From Microplitis mediator (Eukaryota; Arthropoda; Insecta; Hymenoptera; Braconidae): a DNA stretch of 64,000 bases. The notes under the pieces were generated by a model. The model did not search any database and had not been told where the DNA came from. It saw only the letters and a program-made list of their open reading frames with translations. Positions 14,056 to 26,749 of this stretch are shown here, piece by piece. Position 1 is the first letter of the stretch; each line of letters starts with the position of its first letter. The position numbers were made by a program, and so were the translations under genes. The stretch lies in the NCBI RefSeq assembly GCF_029852145.1, contig NC_079971.1, positions 14,596,667 to 14,660,666 on the forward strand, read 5' to 3'.

Positions 14056-14590
14056 TTAGGGTGCGCCAATAAAAAGAACTAATTTTTTTTCTTTAGTTCC
14101 CGTGAAAATATCGTCAAGGATGATGGAAAAAAAATTCTGGTAAAGTTTGAGCTCTTAATATCAATATTAAAAGGTGGCGCTTTGTGATTTTTGATTTCCC
14201 ATTTAAATAACATGGAAAAGACAATTTTTTTGTTTGGAATTTTCCACCTTGGCAATGGCTCGTTGTACGAATATGTCCAGCATATATTTTTGTGTGGAAC
14301 TTAACGCTATACAAAAAAAAGTCTCGTATCATTTTTCGATAAATCCATCTGTTCAAAAGTTATTGGAACTCGAAGTCAAGTTAGAATAAAATTCGAGATC
14401 TTTTTACTTTTCCGGTGAAACTATCGGACTTATTATAAAATGTCACAAAAACTTTTCCGTAGACGATTTTATCTCCTACAAATTATCGTTGATAAGTTTT
14501 TTTCAAATTCTGCATTGTTTTCTAGTTATTTCCTTTATAATGCCAAGCTCCTATAAAAATAGTGTTCTGATCGATTTTACGAGCTTGACA
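14056..14590 (+). mobile_element. Foldback element D3, single arm only
   Basis: Starts TTAGGGTGCGCCAATAAAAA only a few bases after D2 and carries TTAATATCAATATTAA at 14155-14170, the family's subterminal motif. It follows the left-arm layout (TCTACAAAAAA-type block, TTTCTAGTTATTT near the centre) but no mirror arm follows. At the point where the centre would be, the sequence passes into the SINE at 14626. A half-element produced by deletion is the simplest reading. Confidence 0.7.
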
Positions 14591-14625
14591 AGTTATAGAT
14601 CAAATTGAACGGAATATAGTATAGT

Positions 14626-14785
14626 GCCTGATAGCTCAACTGGTAGAGCACTCGGCGCGATACCGAATTGGTCTGAGTTCGATTCCCAGTTCGGGCTATC
14701 TATATTTTTCTCAATTTATCTATAAATTGTCTTATTGAGAAGGTTATTTGCATGTTTGCATGTTTAGGATTCCACTATATTTAAA
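14626..14785 (+). repeat. tRNA-derived SINE with intact A and B boxes
   Basis: A 73-nt tRNA-like head has an A-box (TAGCTCAACTGGTAGAGCA), an anticodon-arm-like hairpin CTCGG-CGCGATA-CCGAA, and a B-box (GAGTTCGATTCCC). The loop lacks the usual U33 and the acceptor ends pair poorly, so a functional tRNA is unlikely. The tail (CTATCTATATTTTTCTC, AATTGTCTTATTGAG) matches the copy at 7150-7300. It would be transcribed by pol III and mobilised by a partner LINE; the partner is not identified. Confidence 0.7.
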
Positions 14786-14805
14786 TGGTAACCCAGGAGA
14801 GTGAA

Positions 14806-15345
14806 AGTATCGAATGCCCGAAAGATAAACACTACCAGTACTTATCAAGCACCAGGTCGCCACTAGATGTTTTTGAGTTTTATTTAATAAATTAACTTTT
14901 CACGAATGCTCCGCGGTTTTCCTCGTAGACGAGCTGTGTGACTTGCACCAAGTTGTCTCTAGGTATTCTCCGGGGTTTATTTCATAAAATTGAATCATTT
15001 TTATGTCAAAAAAATCGATTTTTAATCAGTGCTTGGGGGTTTCCTTTGCAGATAAGGTGTGTGACGTGCATCAGGAGATATCCAAGAGTTCTTAAAGCGT
15101 AATTAAATAAATATAAAGCATTTTTAGGTAAAAAAGTAAACTTTTAACCAATGTCAAGGGATTATCCTTGTAGACTGGTGCATGCCACACAGCTCGTCTG
15201 CAAGAAAAACTCGTGAACATTTTTCCAGAGATCAATTTTTGACCTTAAAATGCTTTATTTTTGTCTTCGTTTGCTTCGAGAACGCTAGAATACGACCTGG
15301 TACCTGATATCTACTGGTGCTGCTTGTCTATCAGGCATTCGATGC
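14806..15345. repeat. Degenerate inverted-repeat element
   Basis: The left side (GTATCGAATGCCCGAAAGATA, then CAGTACTTATCAAGCACCAG) is mirrored with mismatches by the right side near 15285-15345 (GACCTGGTACCTGATATC..., CAGGCATTCGATGCAC). Internally, a block like CCTCGTAGACGAGCTGTGTG recurs at ~14920 and 15045, and inverted at ~15190. Old foldback repeat; no ORF. Confidence 0.55.
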
Positions 15346-16500
15346 ACATCTTACCTAGTTTGGATTCATATCTTTTTTTCATGCTGTTATTCTTTGATAG
15401 GTTAGTTTTATCAAGAGTAAGTCATAAGTAAGTTCAATCTTAGTTGATGCGTAAGCTTACTTAAGTCATATTTAAGTTTTTTAAGTCAAGCTATTACTAA
15501 TTACTGTTCATCAATATCAGTTAAGTTATTAATAAGCTTTCTCAATTAACATAAGTTCAATCTTATCCAAATATTTTGACTCGGGGAACTTCGACTTTTT
15601 TGGTATACAGTATACTCCTTAAGTTTTATTTTTTCAAAAAGCCTGTAAAATAAAAAATTTTAATTTTTAGCAATATTTTTGCTAAAGTATCTTTTTTTAA
15701 ATAAGCTAATAAATAATTGTAATTATTAGTCAATTGATATTCTAACAGTGAATTATTTTTTCTTCTGGCAAAAAAGCCAGAATCAATTTTTAAATTAATT
15801 TATTATAATAAGGTTGTTATATCCGGCTTGCCGTATATTTAAAGGGGCCTCTTTGCCGCGCTCGCTGCAAAGTGCAGCGTTAACAATTTTAGGGATAGCA
15901 ACTTCGGCCAACACCCCGTTGCACGTCGTCAACGTTTTCTCCAATCAAGGAATTACACTTGACTGTATTCTGAATTTATCCAATTAATTATTCCCTCCAG
16001 AACCGCGAACCAAGGTGATAAAAACGACGAACACCAAGGTGCGGTAGCCTATGACGCTTGAGAAGTTAATGTACTTCCTTGCTGGCCCGCGTGAGATCTA
16101 AACCGTGTTACGTTTAGGCAACCCTCTTTTCTATTTTCTATTTCTTTAAATCCGAGTAGTTCGTTTTCATTAATAAAATCGGGGGGCGCCACCTAGCTCT
16201 CTGAGTGAAACAACGTGTTTTTTCGTGCTCCGTGAATATCAGTTCTTTTGGTCTGCATTTGATCAGATATATTAATTGTATTGTGAGCTATTGGTGCAGT
16301 GATCCATCTGGTTTAAAGTCAGATAAGATTTTTAGTGCTGCGAGTTTTTATTTCAACCAATTTTTGCTTTTAGCCTTGGTCAACTGGCAATAAAAGGTTA
16401 TGTAGGTTTTGTATCTCTCTTTTACTGCATGCGTTGCTCTTACTTCTGCCAGTGATTTCCAGTGACATCTCGCGAGCAGAGGCAGGCACTACTTTGCGGA
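15346..16500. other. No gene; promoter-like segment at 15825-16190
   Basis: 15346-15800 is AT-rich without recognised features. Around 15833 TATATTTAAAGGGGCC resembles a TATA box, followed by GC-richer sequence and an AATAAA at ~16174, an order typical of an LTR or a 5' UTR. A possible TGTTATATCC terminus lies at ~15815, but no matching end was found. A small ORF at 16205-16393 is unsupported. Confidence 0.25.
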
Positions 16501-16837
16501 AACCCATAAGATTTAGATTTAGATTTTGTTTATTTTATGCCAAGGCACAGGCCAAATGGCAATTTCAATTACAAATTGATTACATATGAATAAGTATATA
16601 ATGTTATAAATGTGAGTACATAACATGTTCATAGAAGTAGGTTATTGCTTTCAATGGTACGGTAAATATTTAAGATGCAATAAAAATAATAAACGATAAC
16701 GTAAAGAACTAAAATATTTCAAAGGAATACAGTGTGACAGAGCACACTTGATTCAACTCGAATAGATTAATTCGATTCAACTAATAATTTCAAGATTGTA
16801 ATATAGAGACTCAATCTTGAACAAAATGAAGTCCAAA

Positions 16838-17234
16838 CTAACTGTCTAGGTTTAAGAAATAATCAAACACTTTGCTTTTAAAAACTTCTGGACTCCTAGA
16901 ATTCACAATATCACTCGGTATGTCTTCCCAAAGCTTGATCACTGTTACGATGTATGATCTCGAAGTAGGATGTAACAAAATTCGGTATTTTGAAGGATGA
17001 GTGTCTTTTTGCAGCAAGCCTGTCAGACCGTCGATCATCGGACTCTTCTACAAACAGGTCACGCAGATACTCAGGCTTTCCATATTCCAAAAGTTTATAA
17101 AAATAGCAGACTGCATAATAAAACCGGCGATACTTTACCGTTAACCATCCCAATTTTCGATGATAAGGACTGATGTGTTCATCTTTTCTGAGGTTTAAGA
17201 TAAATCTGATCGAGGAATTCATAGTTCGTTGCAA
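16838..17234 (-). pseudogene. C-terminal domain of the CR1/jockey-like RT
   Basis: Two overlapping frames (17234-16911 and 17038-16838) encode the region after the RT fingers/palm: SPYHRKLGWLTVKYRRFYY and YGKPEYLRDLF in one, and SRSYIVTVIKLWEDIPSDIV with a terminal FKSKVFDYFL in the other. These are typical of the end of jockey-superfamily ORF2. The two halves are in different frames, so a frameshift separates them near 16950-17030, and another break separates this part from the RT at 17324. Confidence 0.7.
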
Positions 17235-17323
17235 TTTCAGATCATCCTCAGATGTCGAATCAATGAGTACAAGAGAACAGTATTCAATTAGAGGTAAGAT
17301 GGTTGCAGTAACTAGGAGCTTCC

Positions 17324-18151
17324 TTATCTCGTAGTAAAGATGTTTTTCCGAACTTTGAGGCTATGAAGAGCATAGTTCATTTTCCTTACAGTTTGTAGAA
17401 TATGGTTATTCCACGAAAGATTTTGGCTGATATGCACACCTAAGCACTTAGCGGAGTTTACATAGGGAATCACAACATTGTCAACTATTATGGGCGGTAA
17501 CTCCATGGTACACAGTTGCTTTAGCTTGCCATTTGAGCCTAAGATCATAGCTGTTGTCTTCGACAAGTTGAGCATAAGTCCATGTTCTCGTGTCCAGTCT
17601 GCAATAACTTGTGCATCAGCACTGACTTGTTGAACTGCTTCAAGAAGCTGATAAGTAAGGCAGTGCCGATAAATATACATGTCATCAGCGAACAATCCAT
17701 ATTTGCAGAAGCTTATCCACCAGACAACAGAGTTCATGACGATTAAGAAAAGTATTGGCCCAAGTACAGAACCTTGAGGGACTCCAGAAGAGGTCTTCAG
17801 AAGTTCAACTGGCATTCCGTGGTCATTTAGGATAGACTGAGACCGGTTCGATAAATACGAAAAGAACCAATTTATTACCTCAATAGAAAAGCTCATTTTG
17901 AATAGAGAAACTAGAATGACTTTAGGGTCCACGAAATTGAATGCTTTACTCAAGTCGAACAGAACCAGTATGGTGACTTGATTACTATCCATTGCTCCTC
18001 TGATATCATCAGTGAGTTTGAGTAGTGCTGTCTGTGTATTTTGGTACTTACGAAATCCTGAATGGTATTTATCAAGTAGATTATTCACTTCCAGGTAGGT
18101 TACTAGTTGACTTGCGACTATTCTCTCAAATACTTTAGCCAAGTGGGACAA
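17324..18151 (-). pseudogene. Reverse transcriptase of the CR1/jockey-like element
   Basis: 275 residues of RT palm and fingers: VFERIVASQL, HSGFRKYQNTQTALLKL, LFDLSKAFNFVD, FSYLSNRSQS, GVPQGSVLGPILF and a catalytic FADDMYIY. The D of the first catalytic motif is kept, but the usual AFD is AFN-FVD here. The frame is continuous but lacks the upstream fingers, which lie in broken frames at ~18150-18640. The element copies its RNA at a nicked target; this copy is inactive. Confidence 0.8.
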
Positions 18152-18829
18152 GTTAGCAATTAGTCTCGTATCAGATGATGATCCTGGTAAAGGTATCTTA
18201 TTCAGCGGTATAATGTAGACGATCTTCCAAATCTCAGGAAAGGTACAGGTGTCAAGAGATCTATTGAAAAGTGCTGTGAGAAAGAGAGATATTTGGGGAA
18301 TGGGATCTCAGCCACCTCAGATCTATCCCGTCAGAACTATTACCTTTGGACTTCGAGAGTGTGAATTTCAGAGCCTTCGTAACATCAACTATATCAATTT
18401 TTTGCCAATGATAACAGCAACTAACTTCGCGTTGAGATTAAGTCGGCAGATTATCAAGGAATTCACTACTAGCAGCTGGATGTTTCCTTACAATACTAGC
18501 ATTAAACTCATTGAACTCAAGAGCATCAAAGAAGTTTAAGGGCGACGACGAGTTTGTTTTAGTGAGCCTAATGTGTTTAAGTTTACTCCAAGCAGATGAA
18601 CCAGACGGTAGATTTGACAGTGCAGTCTTAAGATACAATTTGAGTGTTTGATATTATAAATAGATCAACAGATATGCTTGAAATCGTACTGTGCCCTTTT
18701 TTCACACATTTTAGGTGGGTATTATTTTGGAAAGAGGTCCACATATGCTTGGAATGGTACGGTGGCCGCTTATCGAAAACCATTCATTATTTTTTCATTT
18801 AAAATATATTATTCTGAAAATCATTTATC

Positions 18830-19150
18830 AACAGGATATTTTGTCACGAATTTGTGTCTCTTGAATATTTCGTCCGGGGATATTTTGTCTATCAGATAAT
18901 TTGGATTTGGATATTTTTTCGCGGATATTTTGGGGATATTTTATCCGTGAACTACGAATTGTGCTACCAACCTAAACAACAATAACCTTCAAGTACGAAT
19001 TTTATCGTTAAAGATTTATGTAAATTTTTTCAGGTTATTTTATAACAAAGTTATTTTTTTCAGGTTATTTTGTTACGAGGTTATTTTGTTCTAAGTTATT
19101 TTGTCGGGGTTATTTTGTCGAGGTTATTTTGTCCGAGGGTAACCGGTCGC
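18830..19150. repeat. GG(A/T)TATTTTGTC motif cluster
   Basis: GGATATTTTGTC or GGTTATTTTGTC and close variants occur about ten times, mostly in one direction, in two blocks (18834-18950 and 19030-19135). The same motif occurs in the terminal parts of the element at 61545-62540. It interrupts the CR1-like element between endonuclease and RT and so probably marks an insertion of that other family. Confidence 0.55.
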
Positions 19151-19276
19151 GGCACCCTTTCTCCTAGTTTTGTATAGTGCAACCAGGGTTTCATCACGAG
19201 TTCTCTTTGCTCGTTTGTTGGTTTCATCACGATCTTTGCATTTACTTTTTAATTCTTTGGTAAACCAGGGGTTACT

Positions 19277-19828
19277 TTAGCGCACAACCTTCTTGGTGAG
19301 TTTAGGAGCATGTAGTTCCAAGGAAGAGATCACACCCAACTTGAAGAGAGAGAAAAGCTCATTTGGATCAGAGTTATCAAATACTGAGTTATCGATTTTT
19401 AAACAATTAATTAGGGAATCCGATAACGCTTGGTGATCACAATTTTTTAAGTTCCTGAACGTAATTTTCTTACTTATTTGCTGTGTTAGGTCTGTTTTAT
19501 ACTGGCATAAGAGATAGTCATGACCATCAGCGAACGGAGACTCGGATTTAGTAAAGAAGACCAATTTACTTACACTATCAAGTAAGATGACTTCTAGCCA
19601 GGAGTCACAGCTGTTTTTGTGGAATGTAGGGCCATAATATACACAATAAAGAGAAGATTCAGTAATGAAGTCTCTTGAGTGGTTCGTGGTGTAAGAGTTT
19701 TCCATGAGATTACAATTTAAATCCCCTTCTATAATGATATTTTGAAAATTGGGAGCAAGTTTGGAGTGCATGTCAAAGAATTCAGTAAGAAGCATCCCTT
19801 TTCGTCTTCTGTAGATATAAGATAGCAT
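19277..19828 (-). pseudogene. Endonuclease C-terminal half of the CR1/jockey-like element
   Basis: 183 residues with the APE-type motif IIEGDLNCNL near residue 35. The final catalytic SDH motif is expected after ~100 residues; here it reads GHDYLL, so the histidine-containing motif is altered. A frameshift near 19830 separates it from the N-terminal half. Confidence 0.65.
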
Positions 19829-19834
19829 GAGGTG

Positions 19835-20311
19835 TTAACCAGTTCTTAGAGTAATATCAGTTATTAGGAACTCAGGTTGATTTATGTGATCACATGTTGA
19901 GATGTGCAAAAATTTAACTTTGAGAGAGTTATGGATCAGACAAGCCACTCTACCACCTTTGACGAAGCGTCCTGTATCAGTATGTTTTAAAGTTCGGTCC
20001 TTACGTATAGTTGTGTAATCGCTGAGTGAGAAAATTTGATTATTAAGTGATGGTTTTAACCAAGTTTCGGTGAGGATTATAATGTCAGGGTGAGTTACAT
20101 GCACTAGGTTAAGAAATTGAGCTACATGGCTTACCAGATTGTTTATATATAGACTTAGTACATTTAAAAGGAAATAATTATTATTTGCACGATTATGTTG
20201 AATGCGTATGGCGTAAGTCAAGTTTGGAAAGATCAGAGTTGTAGGTGATATTAAGACGATCCAAGTTGTCATCTTCTTTGACAAAAATCTGTCCACTTCG
20301 AGCCCAGGCAT
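19835..20311 (-). pseudogene. Endonuclease N-terminal half of the CR1/jockey-like element
   Basis: The C-terminal part of this frame is APE endonuclease: LNVLSLYINNLVSHVAQF, PDIIILTETWLKPS (catalytic E), and a GGRVACLIHNSL segment. The first ~45 residues overlap the ORF1 frame at 20193-20311 and are probably not part of the native protein. Confidence 0.65.
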
Positions 20312-20855
20312 ACTTGAAATTCATAGTCTTGGCTTTCTCCTTGGTCTTCAACAGTAATTTGTATGTATCAGGGACTAACAATTCATTTATGTAGATATTT
20401 CCACCAAGATTGTTGTTTACGATTCCAGGAAAAATAGTTTGTACTGGGAGAAGTTTTATTTCACGCTTGGTATCGATAATATGGTCTCGTATTTGAGGCA
20501 ACTTCAAACAGACTAAGAGCGAGTGTGATCTGGGTAGGTTTCGGTTATCAGTACTGCTAGGATATTGCCTATTTTTGGGTTCAAACTTACGGATATTTAG
20601 GACATCATTGACCAGTTGTGGCAGTCTTAAGTGGTTAAGTACTGCAGTAGAGATATTGATAGGAGATAATTCTTTGATGACTGGATCAGGAATACCTGAA
20701 ATAACACCCTCTGAATTTGGATTTTCAAGATCAGATAGTTTTTCCAGAATCAACGCTTTGTCGGTTTCCATATGAGTTTTCAAGTTAGTAAGTTTTCTAT
20801 CAATCATTGCTATAGAATTTATATTGATTTCCACATTCATTGAGAGAGTATTCAA
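20193..20855 (-). pseudogene. ORF1 C-terminal part of the CR1/jockey-like element
   Basis: 220 residues. The N-terminus is a leucine/isoleucine-rich coiled-coil-like helix, followed by an RNA-binding-like region: HSLLVCLKLPQIRDHII, then NIYINELLVPDTYKLLLKTK and FKYAWARSGQIFVKEDD. This pattern (INE.L.P.T..L...AK...YKY.W...G.IFV) is common in ORF1-type proteins of insect CR1/jockey-like elements. It probably bound element RNA. Confidence 0.65.
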
Positions 20856-20921
20856 ATTATCAGTCGTCTTAGACTGTTCATCTTTTAAATCTGCAATTTG
20901 TGTGCGTAAATTCCCGAACTG

Positions 20922-21383
20922 CTAATTTGTAGTCAACTCTGAGATTAAGAGTTTCTCCATTGAGGCTGTTATTTTTTCATCTAGAGATTTTTTTGACCAG
21001 CCTTCAGGCAAGAGCGCCGCTGGAGTGGAAGCAGTAGGTGAAGAAAAGACAGAGTCGCCTCCGGGAGTCAATGACATGTTTGGTGTAATAGGTGACTTTA
21101 GAGATTTAGAAGTAACAACTGAAGACGTCGAGACAGGTGGCGAGGGGGAGTATACTGATTTAAAACTCGATACAGACGATGTGCTGGTTTTGGTCAATTT
21201 CAGTGAGTTAGTTCGACTCCTTGTCGTCGTACTAGGAAGATCCAAACTGAGAAGAAGATGGCCCAGTTGTTTCCTGCAGCAATAAGTCAATGGTTTGTTT
21301 TTGATATAATCTCTGGCACAACTAGGATGATAATGCTGCTTACAGATGCTACAAGTAATAGTGACTTCACAGGTTGTTTGCAC
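20922..21383 (-). pseudogene. ORF1 N-terminal part with a zinc-finger remnant
   Basis: 153 residues with a Cys/His-rich start (TCSICKQHYHPSCARDY, then CC) resembling a PHD-type finger, followed by a Ser/Thr-rich linker. PHD-like fingers are known in ORF1 proteins of CR1-type elements. The frame begins just after a stop; two further cysteines in another frame just upstream (CVECK) suggest a frameshift inside the finger. Confidence 0.5.
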
Positions 21384-21450
21384 TCAACACAAATATCAGA
21401 GTCCAAAGACAAACCCCGTAGATCGTTGAAATCCAGACACAAAATGTCGG

Positions 21451-21948
21451 TTAAGCTGACAGTTCAAGAGTTAAAAACAATTCATAATCAGTTACCATTC
21501 GAGTTACCGAATAGCAATCTGATGCTGAATTATCATATGAGCAGATGGTAAACTGATGGTAATAAGTATCTATACCAACACGGTTTATATCAAAAAGATG
21601 TCAATTTGGATAACAGTACGTTACGACACTAAGCACAAAACGTAACCTCCTCAGAATTCGTGATCGCTAAAACAGCTTCTGTTGCAATCCACCAGACAGA
21701 AATAATAATAATTTATTATTCAGCGTGAAGATTGCAATTTTTAGCATGCAAAGATCTAGAACAGAAAAAGCCCGGAGGCAAAAGGCGGCAGAACTTGATC
21801 AAATAAAAGGGCGAGGAAAAATGTCTATGTTTATGTACTCGCGTGATAAGGTAGATTTTTTCTTGCCATTACTGCTGGCAAGATAGATAAAAATCTCAAC
21901 TTATTACCCCGGTGAGTTTTTCATTCACTGGCGGCAAGAGGAAGACCC
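21451..21948. other. Junction between two retroelements; no gene
   Basis: Holds the 5' end of the minus-strand CR1-like element and, from about 21740, probably the 5' UTR of the plus-strand element starting ORF1 at 21949. A short AT-rich hairpin AATAATAATAATTTATTATT lies near 21705. Confidence 0.35.
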
Positions 21949-22707
21949 TTGAATCTGCAGTGCCATACGATATCCAAATCCTCATCGTGTCCCTCAATTG
22001 TCGATTTCATCGAAAGCAAGAGGAAAAGGGATCCTGAAGACAAAGTGCAATTGGAGGATTGTGAGCAGCCACCGAGAGCTTTAAAAAAGTCTAATAAGTC
22101 CGCGAGCCCAAATAACTCAGTACAAGTACGTACCGAAGTCATGGATAAAATTCTCACAGAAATCGCTGCGTTTAAGGCAGATCAGAAAAAAAATCAGGCG
22201 GACATTACAGCGAGGTTAGAACAAAACTTCAATAGGGATCAAGCCGCTTTCGCTGACATTCAATACAGCCTTACAAGCCTTAAAAACGAGCTCCAAGGCA
22301 CCAATACTGATCTTAGTGAGCGCATTGAAGCTCTAGAATTAAATACGGTCAAAACAAGTCAAGCAAACGAGTTGAAGGCGTTGGTATCTACTGGGATCTC
22401 TGGGGGTAATTCTGTTGCTGATGGAGCTTGGAAGGATAAAATCGAGTATCTTGTTAACAAGGTCGACTACCTTGAAAAAGAAAACAAAAAAACCAAGATA
22501 TCCATAGTTGGGCTCGTTTTTTCTACAAACAATCATATTGCGGAAGTCAAGCACTTCTTAAGCTCCAAATGTAATGTGGATTGTGCAAATTTTATTGTTA
22601 AGGAATACTATAATCGTGTTATTCTAGATCTCCTAAATACCAGTCAAAGAGCATCCATTCTCAAAGAAAAAAAAAAAAAAATTACTCGGCACAAAAATTT
22701 TTATTGA
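21949..22707 (+). pseudogene. ORF1 of a second non-LTR retrotransposon (coiled coil)
   Basis: 252 residues: a basic/acidic N-terminus (ESKRKRDPEDKVQLEDCE), then a long heptad region at residues ~60-190 (EVMDKILTEIAAFKADQKKN, LTSLKNELQGTNTDLSERIE) and an RRM-like tail (KTKISIVGLVFSTNNHIAEV). The frame collapses at an A14 run at 22667-22680; the expected continuation is in another frame to about 22945. This is the layout of an ORF1 chaperone-like protein. The run is a likely indel site. Confidence 0.6.
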
Positions 22708-22954
22708 GCCAGATCGCACCACTAGAGAAAGAAATATTGATTGGCATTTTAGACAGTTTATAAAGCAACATGTTGAAGGGGAAAAAAAAAACTAGTAGAA
22801 AAGGAAATAAGGTCTTAGTTAATGATCTCACCTATGTCTGGAATTATTCAAAGAACTCACTTATGCCTCTGACAATTAATTCGTCCGCGTCACCCTCTTC
22901 TTCTCACACGTCAATGGATATAGGAACTAACTTCCCAAAAAACTGAACAATACA

Positions 22955-23686
22955 AGAATTACAAAAATAACATACTGGAACCTTCACGGTTTTTCGAACC
23001 TCGAACCTAGCTATCTAATAAACAATTCGGATTTCATAGCTACTTGCGAAACATGGTCCACTCAGCCGTTAACTCCAGTTTTTTTTAACAAGTACAAAAC
23101 TTACTGGGCAAATGCCGTAAGGGAACATGTTGTACGGCGCCCTAGCGGTGGTCTAGTATCTGCCATCAGGCATGATCTTAATTCTTCAATGCTGGACTAC
23201 TCTCCGTGGTGGATTTTTACTAAAGTTAACTTTGGTAGCAATGTTTTAATTATCGGGTTTGTATATTTTCGTAAATGTCTTGGATTGCGTTACTTATTGG
23301 ATATGTTGCAGGAAACAATCAACGAAATTAAGTCCATGCACTCTTTTCACCTATTTATAATTGGAGGGGACATGAACGCAAGAGTTGGCTTGCTGAACCC
23401 CCGGCCGACGGATCTTTTCAGTGGAATGTACTTAAATGACACAATGTCAACCACCGATAACTTTGTCTGCGATAGAAGTCATCTCCTTCTGGATTTCATG
23501 CTCGACAACGACTTCATACTACTCAATGGCAGAACAAGAAGCGACTCTCCGGCACAACCTACTTACGACGATAATGGCACCTCGATCATTGACCTGATAT
23601 GGGCCGATATTCCTTCTCTCCACTTTATTGTGGACCTAGAAATTATTTTAGAACCGTCGCTATCAGATCACAGACCAGTCTGTTGA
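22955..23686 (+). pseudogene. Endonuclease of the second non-LTR retrotransposon
   Basis: An APE-type endonuclease frame is open from about 22955 (TYWNLHGF; FIATCETWST with catalytic E), through LFIIGGDMNARVG, to the terminal LSDHRPVC just before a TGA at 23684. The next part continues in another frame from 23599, so a frameshift lies close to the end of the domain. The domain would nick target DNA to prime reverse transcription. Confidence 0.7.
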
Positions 23687-23689
23687 GTA

Positions 23690-24235
23690 TTCTGACCGAC
23701 CTAGCTGAACCGCAAGTTGATACCAAGGGTAAAATAGTCCCGCAACCAACTACCCAGACTATTTGGTCAGACACGGTCAGTCAAGATTGCCAAAGTAATC
23801 TCTCCAAGGTTCAAGTTCCGAATGATCTTACAGAGAATTATCCAGCTGCCCTGTATAATTGGTTACACTGCGCCATGTATTCAGCCACCGACAAGGCTGG
23901 TTTAATAAGAATTGCTAATTATCCAGCAAAAGGTAGGAGATATCGCAATGCCTGGTTCGATTTGCCCTGCAAAAAAGCCAAAAAAGCCCTGCATATAGCT
24001 TTGCGCGAATGCAAAAAAAAGTTTCTATACCAATGCCCGCCAGTCTGTTGCAAGCTGCAAAGCATTTTATAGAAACCTGTGCCAAGAAAAAAAAAAAGCT
24101 TACATTCAGAAGATCAAAGATTCTTTCGCCAACGTGTCAGTGCCTGCCAATTTCTGGGCTGCGGTTAGAAAGTTCTGCTTCAAGGAAGGGGTTCATTCAG
24201 TCATTCCAATAGAAACCTGAAACGACTTCTACGCT
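23690..24235 (+). pseudogene. EN-RT linker of the second non-LTR retrotransposon
   Basis: Frame 23599-24072 carries the linker (TDLAEPQVDTKGKIVPQPTT, FDLPCKKAKKALHIALRECK). Such K/R-rich helices precede the RT in many elements. A10-type runs near 24015 and 24090 are accompanied by frameshifts. The coding region is then cut at 24240 by the palindromic element and resumes at 26734. Confidence 0.55.
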
Positions 24236-24241
24236 GATATA

Positions 24242-26731
<2,490 letters not shown>

Positions 26732-26749
26732 TATATCATCCCAGAGTGA

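Larger units (their letters stand above)
16505..21450 (-). mobile_element. Decayed CR1/jockey-like non-LTR retrotransposon
   Basis: Read on the minus strand: ORF1 fragments (21383-20193), endonuclease (20311-19277), RT (18151-17324), C-terminal segment (17234-16838) and a 3' UTR ending in a short ATCTAAATCTAAATC repeat at 16507-16525. Order and content are those of one full element. It has several frameshifts and stops, plus unrelated repeat-motif sequence at ~18830-19150 between endonuclease and RT. Inactive. Confidence 0.8.

Noticed and set aside
14626..14698. Functional tRNA gene
   Set aside because: No U33, poorly paired acceptor stem, and a second copy with the same non-tRNA tail: a SINE is the better explanation.
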